Assembly (NCBI GenBank): GCA_905250115.1
Contig: CAJNOI010000001.1
Span: forward strand, 1,180,977-1,244,976
Length of the DNA stretch: 64,000 nucleotides
Reading direction: 5' to 3'
From: Adineta steineri
Taxonomy: Eukaryota; Rotifera; Eurotatoria; Adinetida; Adinetidae
Shown here: positions 1 through 10,105 of the stretch, one piece after another
How positions within the stretch are numbered: the stretch's first letter is position 1
Layout: every line of letters begins with the position of its first letter
Translations under genes and position numbers: made by a program
The notes under the pieces: model-generated
The model's input: the letters and a program-made list of their open reading frames with translations, nothing else
Databases searched by the model: none
What the model was told of the DNA's origin: nothing

Positions 1-242
1 AGTGACTGAGTGAGTGAGTGTTATTTATTGCATTACTATTATTTTGGTATATTATATTATATGCATAAAGGTGTTTTTATTATTGGTTGACGATAGAATA
101 CATTCGATGTTGCGCCTGACCTTCATCTTTTTCTCTAAAGGAAATTAATCGTTGCTTTTTTTTGCGTTCTTTGAATACAATAATAACATCGATCTGGATG
201 TGATTGACAGGCAGAATTCGAAATAAAACATAAAAACATACG
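1..242. other. 5' flank of the first gene
   Basis: No gene is visible. The stretch starts with a short GTGA/GTGAGT run and then holds ordinary AT-rich sequence leading into the first start codon. It presumably carries the promoter and 5' leader of the following gene, but no specific element can be named. Confidence 0.4.
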
Positions 243-845
243 ATGAGAAACGAAAATGATGTGGATCCGTTTTTGGGCAGTTCATCTGAACGACAATCTT
301 TGAATGAAAATGAATCTCAACCATGGATTAATTATATAGTTGGTGCTGTTGTATCACCATCGGTGATTAGCGTAATAATTCTTCTTCTTCTTCTTTTTAT
401 TCCAATAACAGTACTTGTTGTTGGAATAAATTATCATGATCCACATTATTGTCCAATTGAACCTCATATCAGTACTTTTTTAATTGTTCATGGAAGTGTT
501 TTATTTGGATGGATTATTTTTACTATTATTCCCACAATATTGGCGAAAAAATTATCTAGTAATGATGAACCATATATTTCAGGGATTATTGTGATTATAT
601 TCAGTGTAATGACAATTATCTGTACGATATTTTTAATTATATGGACAATAGTTGGAAGTATTTGGACATTTAATGTATTTTATTGGGTTACTTATTATTA
701 TGATACAAGGAATAATTTTTATCCATATAATTATTGTCAACCAGAATTATATCGATTTACATTTGTTTATATAATTTTATCTTATATTTTCGTATTTCTT
801 CAAATTTGTTATTATTGTTTTAATAATATGTTTAATTGGAAATAA
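243..845 (+). CDS. Small four-pass membrane protein, unrecognised
   Basis: A single-exon frame of 200 residues. The N-terminal 30 residues are polar and acidic, then four hydrophobic segments follow at about residues 38-62, 80-100, 112-140 and 172-192, so it should be a four-pass integral membrane protein with a cytosolic N-terminus. The segments are rich in Ile, Tyr and Phe. The second loop contains several Tyr and Asn and two Cys. The stop is followed within 80 bp by an AATAAA-like signal, consistent with a complete gene. I do not recognise the family. The tetraspan layout recalls the small orphan four-pass proteins common in rotifers, but there is no tetraspanin CCG motif, so tetraspanin is unlikely. 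Confidence 0.65.
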   Translation: MRNENDVDPFLGSSSERQSLNENESQPWINYIVGAVVSPSVISVIILLLLLFIPITVLVVGINYHDPHYCPIEPHISTFLIVHGSVLFGWIIFTIIPTILAKKLSSNDEPYISGIIVIIFSVMTIICTIFLIIWTIVGSIWTFNVFYWVTYYYDTRNNFYPYNYCQPELYRFTFVYIILSYIFVFLQICYYCFNNMFNWK

Positions 846-1020
846 CAATGAATCAATTATATACTTACATTGAGATGAATTCATTTTTTTTTCTTTTTAT
901 TGTAAATAAAATTGTAAAATAAATATCAGATTTATTCACACTTCTCTTTCAGGGTTACAAGATATATATAATAGGATTGCGTGGAGAAAGACTATTTAAA
1001 CTTATAAAAGTATTATGAAA

Positions 1021-1085
1021 TTGAGGGTGTGGGTGTAGGTAAGGATGTCAGATTATCAATGGTGATCGCACACACACCCACTCAA
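1021..1085. repeat. G-rich/C-rich imperfect hairpin, copy 1
   Basis: The left arm reads TTGAGGGTGTGGGTGT and the right arm ends CACACACCCACTCAA, whose reverse complement nearly matches the left arm. About 30 bp of unrelated sequence separates them. The GGGTGTGGGTGT wording resembles the TGTGGG-type telomere repeat reported for bdelloids, but it is not a clean array. Related copies lie at 1245, 46601 and 47638. Confidence 0.5.
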
Positions 1086-1244
1086 CTGTTTTTCACTCAG
1101 TTTAAAATCTAAATCTAATAATTCACCACCTATTTTGTCACCGACATAATCAGGTGCTAAAAACTGTACCCAAATGGTACGATACAATATCGATAGTTCA
1201 ATATAAAGAAGGTGTATAAGTGGTACTTTTTGTTAAAATAGAGT

Positions 1245-1315
1245 AAGGGTGTGCGTGTGGATGTGGGTGTACGTGTGAGTGTGATCACAGAGAAGACATC
1301 CACATCACACCCGCA
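1245..1315. repeat. G-rich/C-rich imperfect hairpin, copy 2
   Basis: The left arm is AAGGGTGTGCGTGTGGATGT and the right arm is GACATCCACATCACACCCGC, so the arms pair over most of their length. It lies 160 bp from copy 1 and just beyond the 3' end of the ART-TPR gene. The inner right arm (GACATCCAC) resembles the CTTCCATCCAC of copy 4. Confidence 0.5.
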
Positions 1316-1445
1316 TTTATTATCGTATCAGTCGGCTTTGTATATTGCGTTTTTATTATTTACAAAATGGTTCTCTGTGCGCGCGTGAGACACTAGAAAA
1401 TAGAATTAAAAAAAAATATTGAACAATATATTCTTTATTTATTTA

Positions 1446-4244
1446 TTAACTATTCTTTATCATATCTTCTTTTGCAATTTCAATACTTTCTTTCACCATT
1501 TTTATATGAGGATGAGTTGAAGGTAATGCCCGTTGGAATATGTCTAGAGCACGTTCAAAATATGAAACTGTTCTGGAATAGTCTTTCATACTGTAATACA
1601 CCTTAGCGATGTTATTGTATGAAATAGCCAAATGAGGATGATTTGAAGGAAGAGTTTTCTGACCAATTTTAAGCGTTCTTTCGTAAAATGAAAGTGCTTT
1701 TGAGTACTCTCCCATCTTGTCATACACACTGCCGATGTTGTTGTATAAACTAGCCAAATCAGGATGATTTGAAGGAAGAGTTTTTTGTCTTATATCAAGT
1801 GCTTTTTCAAAAAATGAAAATACTTTCGAGTACTCTCCCATGTTGTAATACACACTACCGATGCAGCAGTATGAAGAAGCCAATGAAGGATGATCTGGAG
1901 GAAGACTTTTTTGATAGATTTCAAGTGTTTTTTCGTGAAATGAAAGTGCTTTCAAGTACTTCCCCATCTTGTCATATACACTACCGATGTTGTTGTATGA
2001 AGTAGCCAATAAAAGATGGGTTGAAGGAAGAGTTTTTTGACAAATTTCAAGTGCTTTTTTCAAATATGAAAGTGTTTTCGAGTACTCTCCCATCTTGTCA
2101 TACACACTACCAATGTTGTTGTATGAACTAGCTAGATCAGGATGGTTTGAAGGAAGAATTTGTTTTCGAATATCAAGTGCTTTTTCGTGAAATGAAAGTG
2201 CTTTCGAGTACTCTCCCATCTTATCATACACATAACCGAGGTTGTTGTATGAAGTAGCAAGATCAGGATGATCTGGAGGAAGACTTTTTTGATAGATTTC
2301 AAGTGCTTTTTCGTAAAATGAAAGTGCTTTCGAGTACTCTCCCATGCTGTCATACGCATTACCAATACTGTTGTATGAAGTAGCCAAATGAGGATGATTT
2401 GAAGGAAGAAGTTTTTGTCGGATGTCAAGTGCTTTTTCGTGAAATAAAATTGCTGTCGAGTACTGTCCGATCTTGTCATACATATCACCCATGTTGCTAT
2501 ATGAATTAGCCAACAAAAGGTGATGCAATGGACCAGTTTTTTCGTGAGATGAAAGTGCTTTCGAGTACTCTCCCATCTTGTCATACACACTACCGATATT
2601 GTTGTATGAAGTAGCCAGATCAGGATGATTTGAAGGAAGAGTTTTTTGTGTAATTTCAAGTGCTTTCGCATAAAATGAAAGTGCTTTCGGGTACTCTGCC
2701 ATGTTGTCGTACACATTACCGATATTGTTGTATAAAATAACCAAATCAGGATGATTTGAAGGAAGAGTTTTTTGAGATATTTCAAGTCCTTCTTCATAAT
2801 ACCGAATAGCCTTTTCATAATCACCTTGTTTATTGTAAGCATATCCCAGAGAAACATAATAAAGTGCTTTTTCATCGTGATCAGATGTCTGTTCAAGTAA
2901 AGCGTTATAAAGTTCTTCAGCTTTCTTGAATTGACCGATTTTAAGCAATAAGGCACCCAATCTCTGCCATGCTGTATGATCATCAGCTTCTTCTCGTATC
3001 AGATCAGTAAGTAATCGTAGTTGTTGATCATCATCTGACGTTAATTCTAATTCAACGTGATAAAGTTGAGTCTTACTGTTGATTTGTTTAACTGCACCCA
3101 CTCGAAAGACAGTATGCATTGAGAAGAGAATTTCTTCTTGTTTCGTATAAAAACTTTCCTGTTTAATGGAAGCAAATGGTGCTGATTTAACACAAGGATT
3201 AATGGACATTATAAAAAGAATGCGCACCATATTCGGATTTGACGAAGCACGTCGAGCAAAACCGAGTGACACTTCTTTATTTTTGCTGGTGGACAAGAAA
3301 TTGTTAAATGACATTAGTCCACCTTTTGTTTGCTGAAGTTTTTCGAAGTCTGATTTCATAAAACCTTGTCCTCGATAAACTACAAAAGACTTTCCATCAT
3401 AACTACTGATCTGTTGTTCATACAGTTGTTGAATTTGTGTATGTACATCACGTAGAAAGAAGCCCATTTTAATGATTATATCGGCATCCATTACTCGAAG
3501 TGCTTGATTGAGCATTGGCCAGATAAAACACTTACGTGTATACCATCGTATTGCTTGTTGTGGACGATAATGATATTGGAACTCATCAATATTTTTTAAT
3601 TCAGCTGGATCGCCGCTAAAAAATTCGCGGCAATAAGCTGCTAAGTCCTTCATTGCCTTATCACCGTATTTGTTATCAAGAAGAATTTCCTTGAATAGTT
3701 GGGTATACATAAAGTTTGGCTCCAACTGATTTAAATTCTCAGTTGAAGCCAATTCATTTGCCGTGAGAAAACTTACGGCAATTGAGTCCCGGTCGCATTG
3801 CTTAACAGCCAATTTCAATACTTGACAAATTTCTTTGATATTTGTATGGACACCTTTTATTTTTGTCCAGTTTTGTGTCCATCCTTCATGTCTGGATTTG
3901 TTGGCACATAAGATGTAAACTGCATCTAACTTTGGCATGTCATGAATTTCAGGAACCAAATGTTCGCCAAAGGAACCTGGTGTTATGACAAAGACTCTTT
4001 CATGGTCAACCTGGTTAAGTATTTGGATGCACTGATCCGATTGAGTGCATAGGTTAATGTCGTTAACCACATTCTTCAATTGAATCAATGTATCTTGGCA
4101 ATCCCTGTTTGTTTCGTCGATGTTGGCATCTACCCATATAACAAGGTAATTTTGTGCCATACGTTGCTGTGGTTGACGAATATTTGATGATGTTGTTGAT
4201 TTAGATGATGCAGCAGCATTTTTATTAGATTTTGATTCGCTCAT
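1446..4244 (-). CDS. ADP-ribosyltransferase-fold protein with kinesin-light-chain-like TPR repeats
   Basis: One exon of 932 residues. Residues 1-30 are Ser/Asn-rich; 31-160 form an alpha/beta domain found at the front of many bdelloid ART proteins; about 200-395 match the arginine-type mono-ADP-ribosyltransferase fold, with the conserved Arg at 291 (VYRGQG), the Ser-Thr-Ser block at 318-320 (FLSTS) and a glutamate signature at 369-371 (QEEILF). The signature is Q-x-E rather than the E-x-E usual for arginine-specific enzymes. From about 466 onward come eleven TPR units of 42 residues with the kinesin-light-chain wording (KALEIYQKSLPPDHPDLATS); the third is seven residues short. The family transfers ADP-ribose from NAD to proteins; here the target is unknown and TPRs would supply partner binding. 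It is not a true kinesin light chain, which lacks the ART fold. A bdelloid-expanded architecture. Confidence 0.88.
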   Translation of the reverse strand: MSESKSNKNAAASSKSTTSSNIRQPQQRMAQNYLVIWVDANIDETNRDCQDTLIQLKNVVNDINLCTQSDQCIQILNQVDHERVFVITPGSFGEHLVPEIHDMPKLDAVYILCANKSRHEGWTQNWTKIKGVHTNIKEICQVLKLAVKQCDRDSIAVSFLTANELASTENLNQLEPNFMYTQLFKEILLDNKYGDKAMKDLAAYCREFFSGDPAELKNIDEFQYHYRPQQAIRWYTRKCFIWPMLNQALRVMDADIIIKMGFFLRDVHTQIQQLYEQQISSYDGKSFVVYRGQGFMKSDFEKLQQTKGGLMSFNNFLSTSKNKEVSLGFARRASSNPNMVRILFIMSINPCVKSAPFASIKQESFYTKQEEILFSMHTVFRVGAVKQINSKTQLYHVELELTSDDDQQLRLLTDLIREEADDHTAWQRLGALLLKIGQFKKAEELYNALLEQTSDHDEKALYYVSLGYAYNKQGDYEKAIRYYEEGLEISQKTLPSNHPDLVILYNNIGNVYDNMAEYPKALSFYAKALEITQKTLPSNHPDLATSYNNIGSVYDKMGEYSKALSSHEKTGPLHHLLLANSYSNMGDMYDKIGQYSTAILFHEKALDIRQKLLPSNHPHLATSYNSIGNAYDSMGEYSKALSFYEKALEIYQKSLPPDHPDLATSYNNLGYVYDKMGEYSKALSFHEKALDIRKQILPSNHPDLASSYNNIGSVYDKMGEYSKTLSYLKKALEICQKTLPSTHLLLATSYNNIGSVYDKMGKYLKALSFHEKTLEIYQKSLPPDHPSLASSYCCIGSVYYNMGEYSKVFSFFEKALDIRQKTLPSNHPDLASLYNNIGSVYDKMGEYSKALSFYERTLKIGQKTLPSNHPHLAISYNNIAKVYYSMKDYSRTVSYFERALDIFQRALPSTHPHIKMVKESIEIAKEDMIKNS
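1480..2870 (-). repeat. 126-bp tandem coding repeats (TPR array)
   Basis: Inside the ART-TPR gene the TPR units repeat at DNA level with a 126-bp period; the motif GAAAGTGCTTTCGAGTACTC recurs with few changes on the plus strand. One unit near 2515-2620 is 21 bp shorter. The high similarity between neighbouring units suggests recent unequal exchange or gene conversion. Other-frame open stretches here are by-products of the period being a multiple of three. Confidence 0.85.
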
Positions 4245-4947
4245 TCTGATCTTGTTGTAAATTGTGGTTGAATGTGAACTTGTGAGAAGATATTGTTGTT
4301 TGAATGTAAAGAAAGATCACCGTTCTTCTTTATATCGGCAACGATTGATTTTTTCTCAATTTTTCGACGTGTTCGAATATTTGTGTCTTTTTTATCGCTT
4401 AAAGATAAACTTCACGTGGTTATATTTTGAAAATATTATTATACAGAGCAAAACATCAGGTAAAATCAAACAAATTCATCGATGCGAAACTAGTACGATC
4501 GCCAATCCAAAAAAAGCAAAGAATACCTATCCAGATCCATAAAATACCCAATATCCTCTTCATTTGCTATTTCTAATCCTCGTCAGAGAAAGCGTAATAC
4601 GTATCAGATCTGGTCCACAGATGGCCTCGGAAATTCAGAAAAATTTCAGATTCTTCAAGTTTTTCGGCATATTTCTGGCTTTCAGTCTTTTTTTGATACC
4701 AATTATATTTCACTTGTTCATAGCATCATAAAAACGTATTAATCACTCAGTTGACGTTTTACGTTTTCTTCTATAGGTGTCCCTAGAGGAGTCACTGAGG
4801 AATTCGTTGGCAGACGGTTCGTTGAATGAATAACTAATTCGTCGGCGACATTTTCACTCAATTGTTGGAGTATGAAAGTTGAAATAATAGATAAAATATT
4901 TGTTATTGATTTTATTGTATGAATTATGATATGAAGGAAACAAGTAA
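4245..4947. other. Intergenic, nothing recognised
   Basis: The 5' side of the ART-TPR gene and the 3' side of the M28 peptidase gene. A short open frame at 4264-4542 on the plus strand has no domain, no coding character and no splice context. I see no repeat or RNA gene. Confidence 0.6.
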
Positions 4948-7900
4948 TTACGAAAAAAAATTATCAAATTCTTTTAGTGTAGATAAAGCACCACGCACAA
5001 AGAAAGTAGCTATAGCTATTTGATTATTAATTTCTGTTTTGTTACTACTAGCAATTGCATCTATAATAGCAGGAAAACCAAGTACACCATATTGATTAGT
5101 TTTAGATGGAGCATAAATGATATGTCTTAAATAGAAATGAGAAAATAAATTTTGTTAAGAAAATGCTATTATGTACTTCAAATCAGTATGGTCACTATCC
5201 TGTCCTAATGGATTTAAGAATGCCCGTTCTAATTGGAATAATTGATCATTATATGCACGAATTATATATGGACTACAAAAATGAATCTTACTCTGTTTTA
5301 ATCTTCATAATAATAAACATACTTTTCCGTATCCATTACTTTTGATCGTCTAACAAAATCTTGAGCAATTTCATCAAAATTATCAATTGCAGTTCGAAGT
5401 GGATCTAACAAAAAAGAATTTGAATTATTTTATTACAATACAAAAGATAACAGTCAGTTTATACTAAGAATTGTAGAATCATTTATTTTAAGATTATTCA
5501 TTGCTTGTCTAAGAGCAGATGTATAACGTGTAACATTTAATTGAAGAACAGGTGTTTCTGATAAAATTAATATTAAAACACCCATAAATTGTCCCATTGT
5601 TCTATGTGCCTGAATAATAAATCATTAAATATTAAACGTAAATATATATTTTTGAAAAAATTTTACTGTAAAATCAGGATCAATAAATTTTTTCATCATC
5701 GAAAACACTTCATACGATGTATGATAAAGTGGATATGAATCTATATTTCTATGTAGAGTCGAATCGAATGTATATGTTGCATCTATATTTGATGAACCAA
5801 CCAATTGAACAAAACCGAAATAGTCACTACCCGCTGCAAGACCATAGTTGATACTAAATAAATACAATTTTATATTCGTAATGATAGATTAATTTTTTGG
5901 TTTACTTAGGTTCATTGGTAATATTATTTCGATCAATTCTCATCCATTTATCATAAACAGTTTGATCAGCAAGATCATATGCACTTGGAACCTATATGTC
6001 AAAATAGAAAACAAAATCATACGATGATGTTCATACTCACCATTTTCGATGCTTCAATAATAATATCAAACAACAGTGGAGAAGTGTTTACACCAAGTTT
6101 ATAATTTCCTGATGTAAGGATGAATAATAATATTATTTGAATTATAACCAAATACCTTACCTTCAACTGCAACATCTACATTTAAGTATGAAATGATACG
6201 AGCACCAAGTACTTTAACATATTCCTGTAAAAATAAATCTTTGTTCAATGTATTATTCATGTATATTCACTATCCAGAAAATAGGTACCTCAACATATTC
6301 GACTGATCCTGTGAGTCCATATTCTTCAGCACCCCATGAACAAAACATTAAACTACGTCGTGGTCGAAATCCTATTCAAACTATATATATATATCAATTC
6401 AATTTAAATAAGAAACAAAAATACCATTCTTATACATTTCACCTATTGCTCGAGTAATTTCGAGTAAAACTGCAGTTCCACTACTTGGATCCAATGCGCC
6501 CAAACTCCAAGCATCTCTATAATGTACATTGATTAATTAAAACATCATGATGATATATATGTACTTTACCGATGATTGCCAAAAACAATATATCGATCTG
6601 AAACAACCAGTAATTTTACTTTTATGAAATTCATATCTAATTTTACATACCTGGTTCAATCTCGCCTTTCATGATACCGATTACATTATATGTATCTTTT
6701 CTCTCTAGTCTATTGTATGTTCGGACTTCGATTTTACTATAATCCAAAATCAAATCATTTTCACACAACTGCAAAAAAAAACCTGCAAATCCTACGCTGA
6801 ATCTCGAAGAATTCCACCATAACGATAAGCCATATTTGGTAATGATCCACTCCAATCTTTTGTTACGTTATCACCTTGTAAATACCTAAATACATCATTA
6901 CATTCATTCATTCATTCATTCATTAAAAAAATAAAAAAACGTCTCTTCTTACTGAAGTATCACTTGTGCATCGCCATAGCCAATGGGTTGAGCAGGAATT
7001 TTCGGAATAGAATTCACTTCTTCTTCACCTATCCTGTACATATAGTCTATGAAATATAAACATATAGTAAATCTATGAATAGAAGGATGATCGTATTATT
7101 GAACCTGTCGAAGGATAAATAGGTGTCAAAGGATCACCATTGGAAGTATATGTAGATCCGCTTTGTATACCACTTGGTGGCATATACCATTTCTGATCAT
7201 ATACTTGATCTGCTGATGTTCCAAATGGAGCATAATCAATTGGATCACTATATAATATTGCACCAGCTGCTCCATAATACTGAGCATTCATTATCTTAAT
7301 ATTAACAAAAAGAATTTATACGCATATTAACATGATTGTAAAATCAATAACATACTTTATCTCCTCGATAAATTTTACCATATCTCATAATAATAATACT
7401 ACCTTGTAAACTAGCATTTCCAACAATCGATGCTAAATATTCAATATCTTCAAGTCGACCATAGTTACCATAATATAATTTAGTCTATTATAATATATCA
7501 TAAAGAAATCAATCAGTCGATGATATTCATTTTTTCACTTACACTAGAAACAGTACCATTAGGTGTATATGCAAGAAATGGATTAACTGTTTTCGGTTGT
7601 GTTGTATCATAGACTTGTTCCGTACCACTTGTTTGAATAATGATAGTACCAGAACCACTAGTAAGGGTAACTCTAAATAGAAATGAAAAATACATAAATG
7701 TTGTATTTGTTATTGTTGATATACCGATTTGGATAGTTATCATCTGGATAAGAAAGAAGAACATTATATTTTGGTTTTGTAACTTTCAGTCCATCATTTA
7801 TCCATCGTTGTTCTATGACAATAGCACTAGCTAAATCTTCAGGTAGACCACCCAAATGTGGACGTGAAGTAAGATCTCTAGATAATGATGAATGATATAA

Positions 7901-8199
7901 AATATTTGTTGTTGAGTGTATGGAAATATTATTTATTTTACTTGAGATTCGCTTCAATATTTGCTGATTGAATAGAAGAAATAAAAGTCTTATAATTTTG
8001 TTGATCTACGTTACGTGTCAGATAATCATACTTTCCTGTTGTGCTACTTGTTGGTTTTTTTATCGCAAAATGACCAATAATGATACCAAGGCCGAATGCA
8101 ATAGCTGCTACAGCACCGATACCAATTAGTATAAACTATGAGAAATTAAAAACCAATATCAATTTAGATAATTCGAAGAAATCTTACCTTTGTAATCAT
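4948..8199 (-). CDS. FOLH1: Glutamate carboxypeptidase II-like M28 metallopeptidase (type II membrane)
   Basis: A multi-exon gene of about 720 residues (human FOLH1 has 750). Exon 1 (8188-8199) encodes only MITK; exon 2 starts at 8135 with a hydrophobic anchor ([20 protein letters not shown]). The PA domain contains AGAILYSDP-type wording and [10 protein letters not shown]. The two-zinc peptidase core is complete: His in VFGNH, Asp in LGALDPSSG, the Glu-Glu pair in WGAEEYG, Asp in LNVDV and His in YPLYHTSYE. The C-terminal dimerisation domain ends with [10 protein letters not shown]-like and HIIYAPS blocks and a final helix. The family removes C-terminal glutamate from peptides or folyl-polyglutamates outside the cell. 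Introns are about 50-90 bp. A (CATT)n run at about 6899-6924 lies in an intron. It could equally be called NAALAD2 or NAALADL; subfamily is not resolved. Confidence 0.92.
6899..6924. repeat. (CATT)n microsatellite in an intron
   Basis: About six CATT units in a row within an intron of the M28 peptidase gene. Confidence 0.8.
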
Positions 8200-8880
8200 A
8201 GGTAAAAGGCGTTATAAGTCTTTTTTTATTATTCAATACATATCACAATGCTTATCAATAACAGTGAATGAAGAATTAAAGAGCTTATGTATGATTTTTT
8301 TTATATCTTTATTGGTGCTCTTTCATTTTGTATTTCTTTGTCTACGATTTTCATGTGCGAAAGATATAGCAGATATTTTTTAAATCATTGTAAAAGAACA
8401 ATAAAAGGTTATCATTTATATATCCAGATAAGGTATAGGTTTTTCTTGTTATTGCAATCATAGAAAAAATTGAAAAAAGGAAGAGTAGCAACAAATGAAA
8501 TACAGTTACGATTGACCGACATTTACGTGCACGACGGTTATGCGTATAGACACTTGCGCACGAATTGAGAAAAAAATGATAAACTATTTTTTTCTTAAAT
8601 TAAACACTAATCTAGCCATTTTAAAATAGTCACACCTTGAAACAGTATGAAATTCTTCGATCAGGTTTCGTATTTGAAGATCAGTTTTTTTATCTTTTGT
8701 GCGTTGGTCTTTGTCTTTGACTGATTTTAAAAGAGGCATATTTATATCTTAGAAATTATTAAAATAATACGCGCATATATATGCTTTCTCTTTATACTTT
8801 TATCTGATTTTGATGTAAAAATCAAGTTTGATGTTAAAATTATGTAATCTTTTGATTCTCATTAAAATTCTTTATGTATT
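8200..8880. other. Upstream region of the M28 peptidase gene
   Basis: AT-rich sequence without a coding frame. It should contain the peptidase promoter. No specific element recognised. Confidence 0.5.
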
Positions 8881-8884
8881 TTCT

Positions 8885-9545
8885 TAATAATCCAATCTCA
8901 CTAACAGAACATTTTTAATTCCGCATGCATCTTGTGGTATACTAAGTCCTCCATTACAAATACCATGATTAATATATTCTGTACTTAAATTAACATCTAA
9001 TGCAGCTTCAGATGGTGCACTAGGCTAATATGTCTTTGTTCCTGAGCCAGGTGGAGATATTGTACTATTGCCACCTGTCTGAGTCAATAATACCATCTAG
9101 ATTATCACTTGTTGGCATAAATTCATTTACACCAAGGAGTGCATCTTTAAAAAAATGTGTTGCACGAGAATCTGATTCCAATTAAATGGAATGTCGAAAA
9201 ATAAATTCATTTAATCGAATGCACTTATCGTTACTTTTCAAATTGTAAATACCGATCAAGTATTTCAATAAAATCTTTACTTTAACCAAGATTAAAATGA
9301 AATGCTGGGAATGCTGTATCATTTTTCAAATACAAATACTATGTAACATATGATGTCTACGGATATTACGTAAAGTATTTATATTCAAATAAAAACGAAA
9401 TTTTAATCATGGATTTGATGTAACAGATATTGAATCTTTATCATTTCTCATATTTTTAAACGAAATTATTGAATGACTACCGTTAATCAATGCTCGATCA
9501 TCTGCTCTATCCTCTTCAATACTTTTCGGTAGAAAACAGAAGTCT
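8885..9545 (-). pseudogene. Decayed coding remnants, possibly a TBC1D15/17-like Rab-GAP fragment
   Basis: On the minus strand several short protein-like stretches follow one another in different frames separated by stops, without clean splice sites. They include SIEEDRADDRALINGSHS, AFPAFHFNLG, SKDFIEILDRYLQFEK, THFFKDALLGVNEFM and a last one with GICNGGLSIPQDACG. The block FPAFHF..G.SKDFIE.LDRY resembles the N-terminal region of TBC1D15/TBC1D17 Rab GTPase-activating proteins (PALHFHQGDSK...LEKY), and FFKDALLG resembles the following IFDSLRG. The order of the pieces is preserved, which is what a degraded gene copy would show. The last block does not fit that family. Assignment is weak; decay is well supported because in-frame stops interrupt every piece. 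Confidence 0.4.
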
Positions 9546-10105
9546 GACAGTTCCATATCGGCTCCGAGAGCGGTGACTGAGACGTCAGTTAAAGTTCATT
9601 TGAAAAGATCTGATTACTAGCAAAATTTTAGATAAAAACTCTATGATTTCTTTTCACTTGAATTTGTTTTATCACTATATGATTAATTACAAAGTATCAA
9701 TAACATCTGTTATTTGAATTTTATGAACTAGTTTCTATCCATACTTGTATTTGCCCATTTTCTCTTTCAATCACATTATCACTTAATCTTGTTATTAGTG
9801 AATCTTTTAACAAATATTCAAAGTAATGAATCAGCTGTATATGTATTTCAATAGTTATGAATGAATTAAACAATAAACACAATAACAAAAAAAAGGGAAG
9901 AACGCTATAGATAAACAACACAACATATTTGACAAAACGGAGTTACATCATGATCAAGACAATATGCCTTTTACAAAACATATACATATATACACACAAA
10001 ATCATAACATAATATGTATAGTACAATATAAGGAAAAGAAAAACAAAACAAAATCCTAATGAAGAGAAAAATAGTTTTGAAATTTTTTTTTTTCAATAAA
10101 AATTT
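9546..10105. other. Intergenic, nothing firm
   Basis: AT-rich. A minus-strand open frame of 66 codons at 9721-9921 begins with a hydrophobic run and ends with a polar stretch (IERENGQIQVWIE), which may be another remnant of the neighbouring decayed gene. Not called as a gene. Confidence 0.4.

Larger units (their letters stand above)
846..1445. other. Non-coding stretch with two hairpin elements
   Basis: No coding frame. It lies between the convergent 3' ends of the four-pass protein gene and the ART-TPR gene. Its only notable content is two imperfect hairpins with a G-rich and a C-rich arm, listed separately. Confidence 0.6.

Noticed and set aside
1021-1315. True telomere repeat array
   Set aside because: The G-rich words are short, irregular and arranged as inverted arms rather than as a one-directional array.
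2132-2983. A 283-codon open frame on the minus strand overlapping the TPR array
   Set aside because: It is a frame-shifted reading of the 126-bp repeats; the period is a multiple of three, so any stop-free frame stays open. The composition is unnatural.
1446-4244. Kinesin light chain
   Set aside because: The TPR wording matches, but the N-terminal coiled coil of kinesin light chain is absent and an ADP-ribosyltransferase fold is present.
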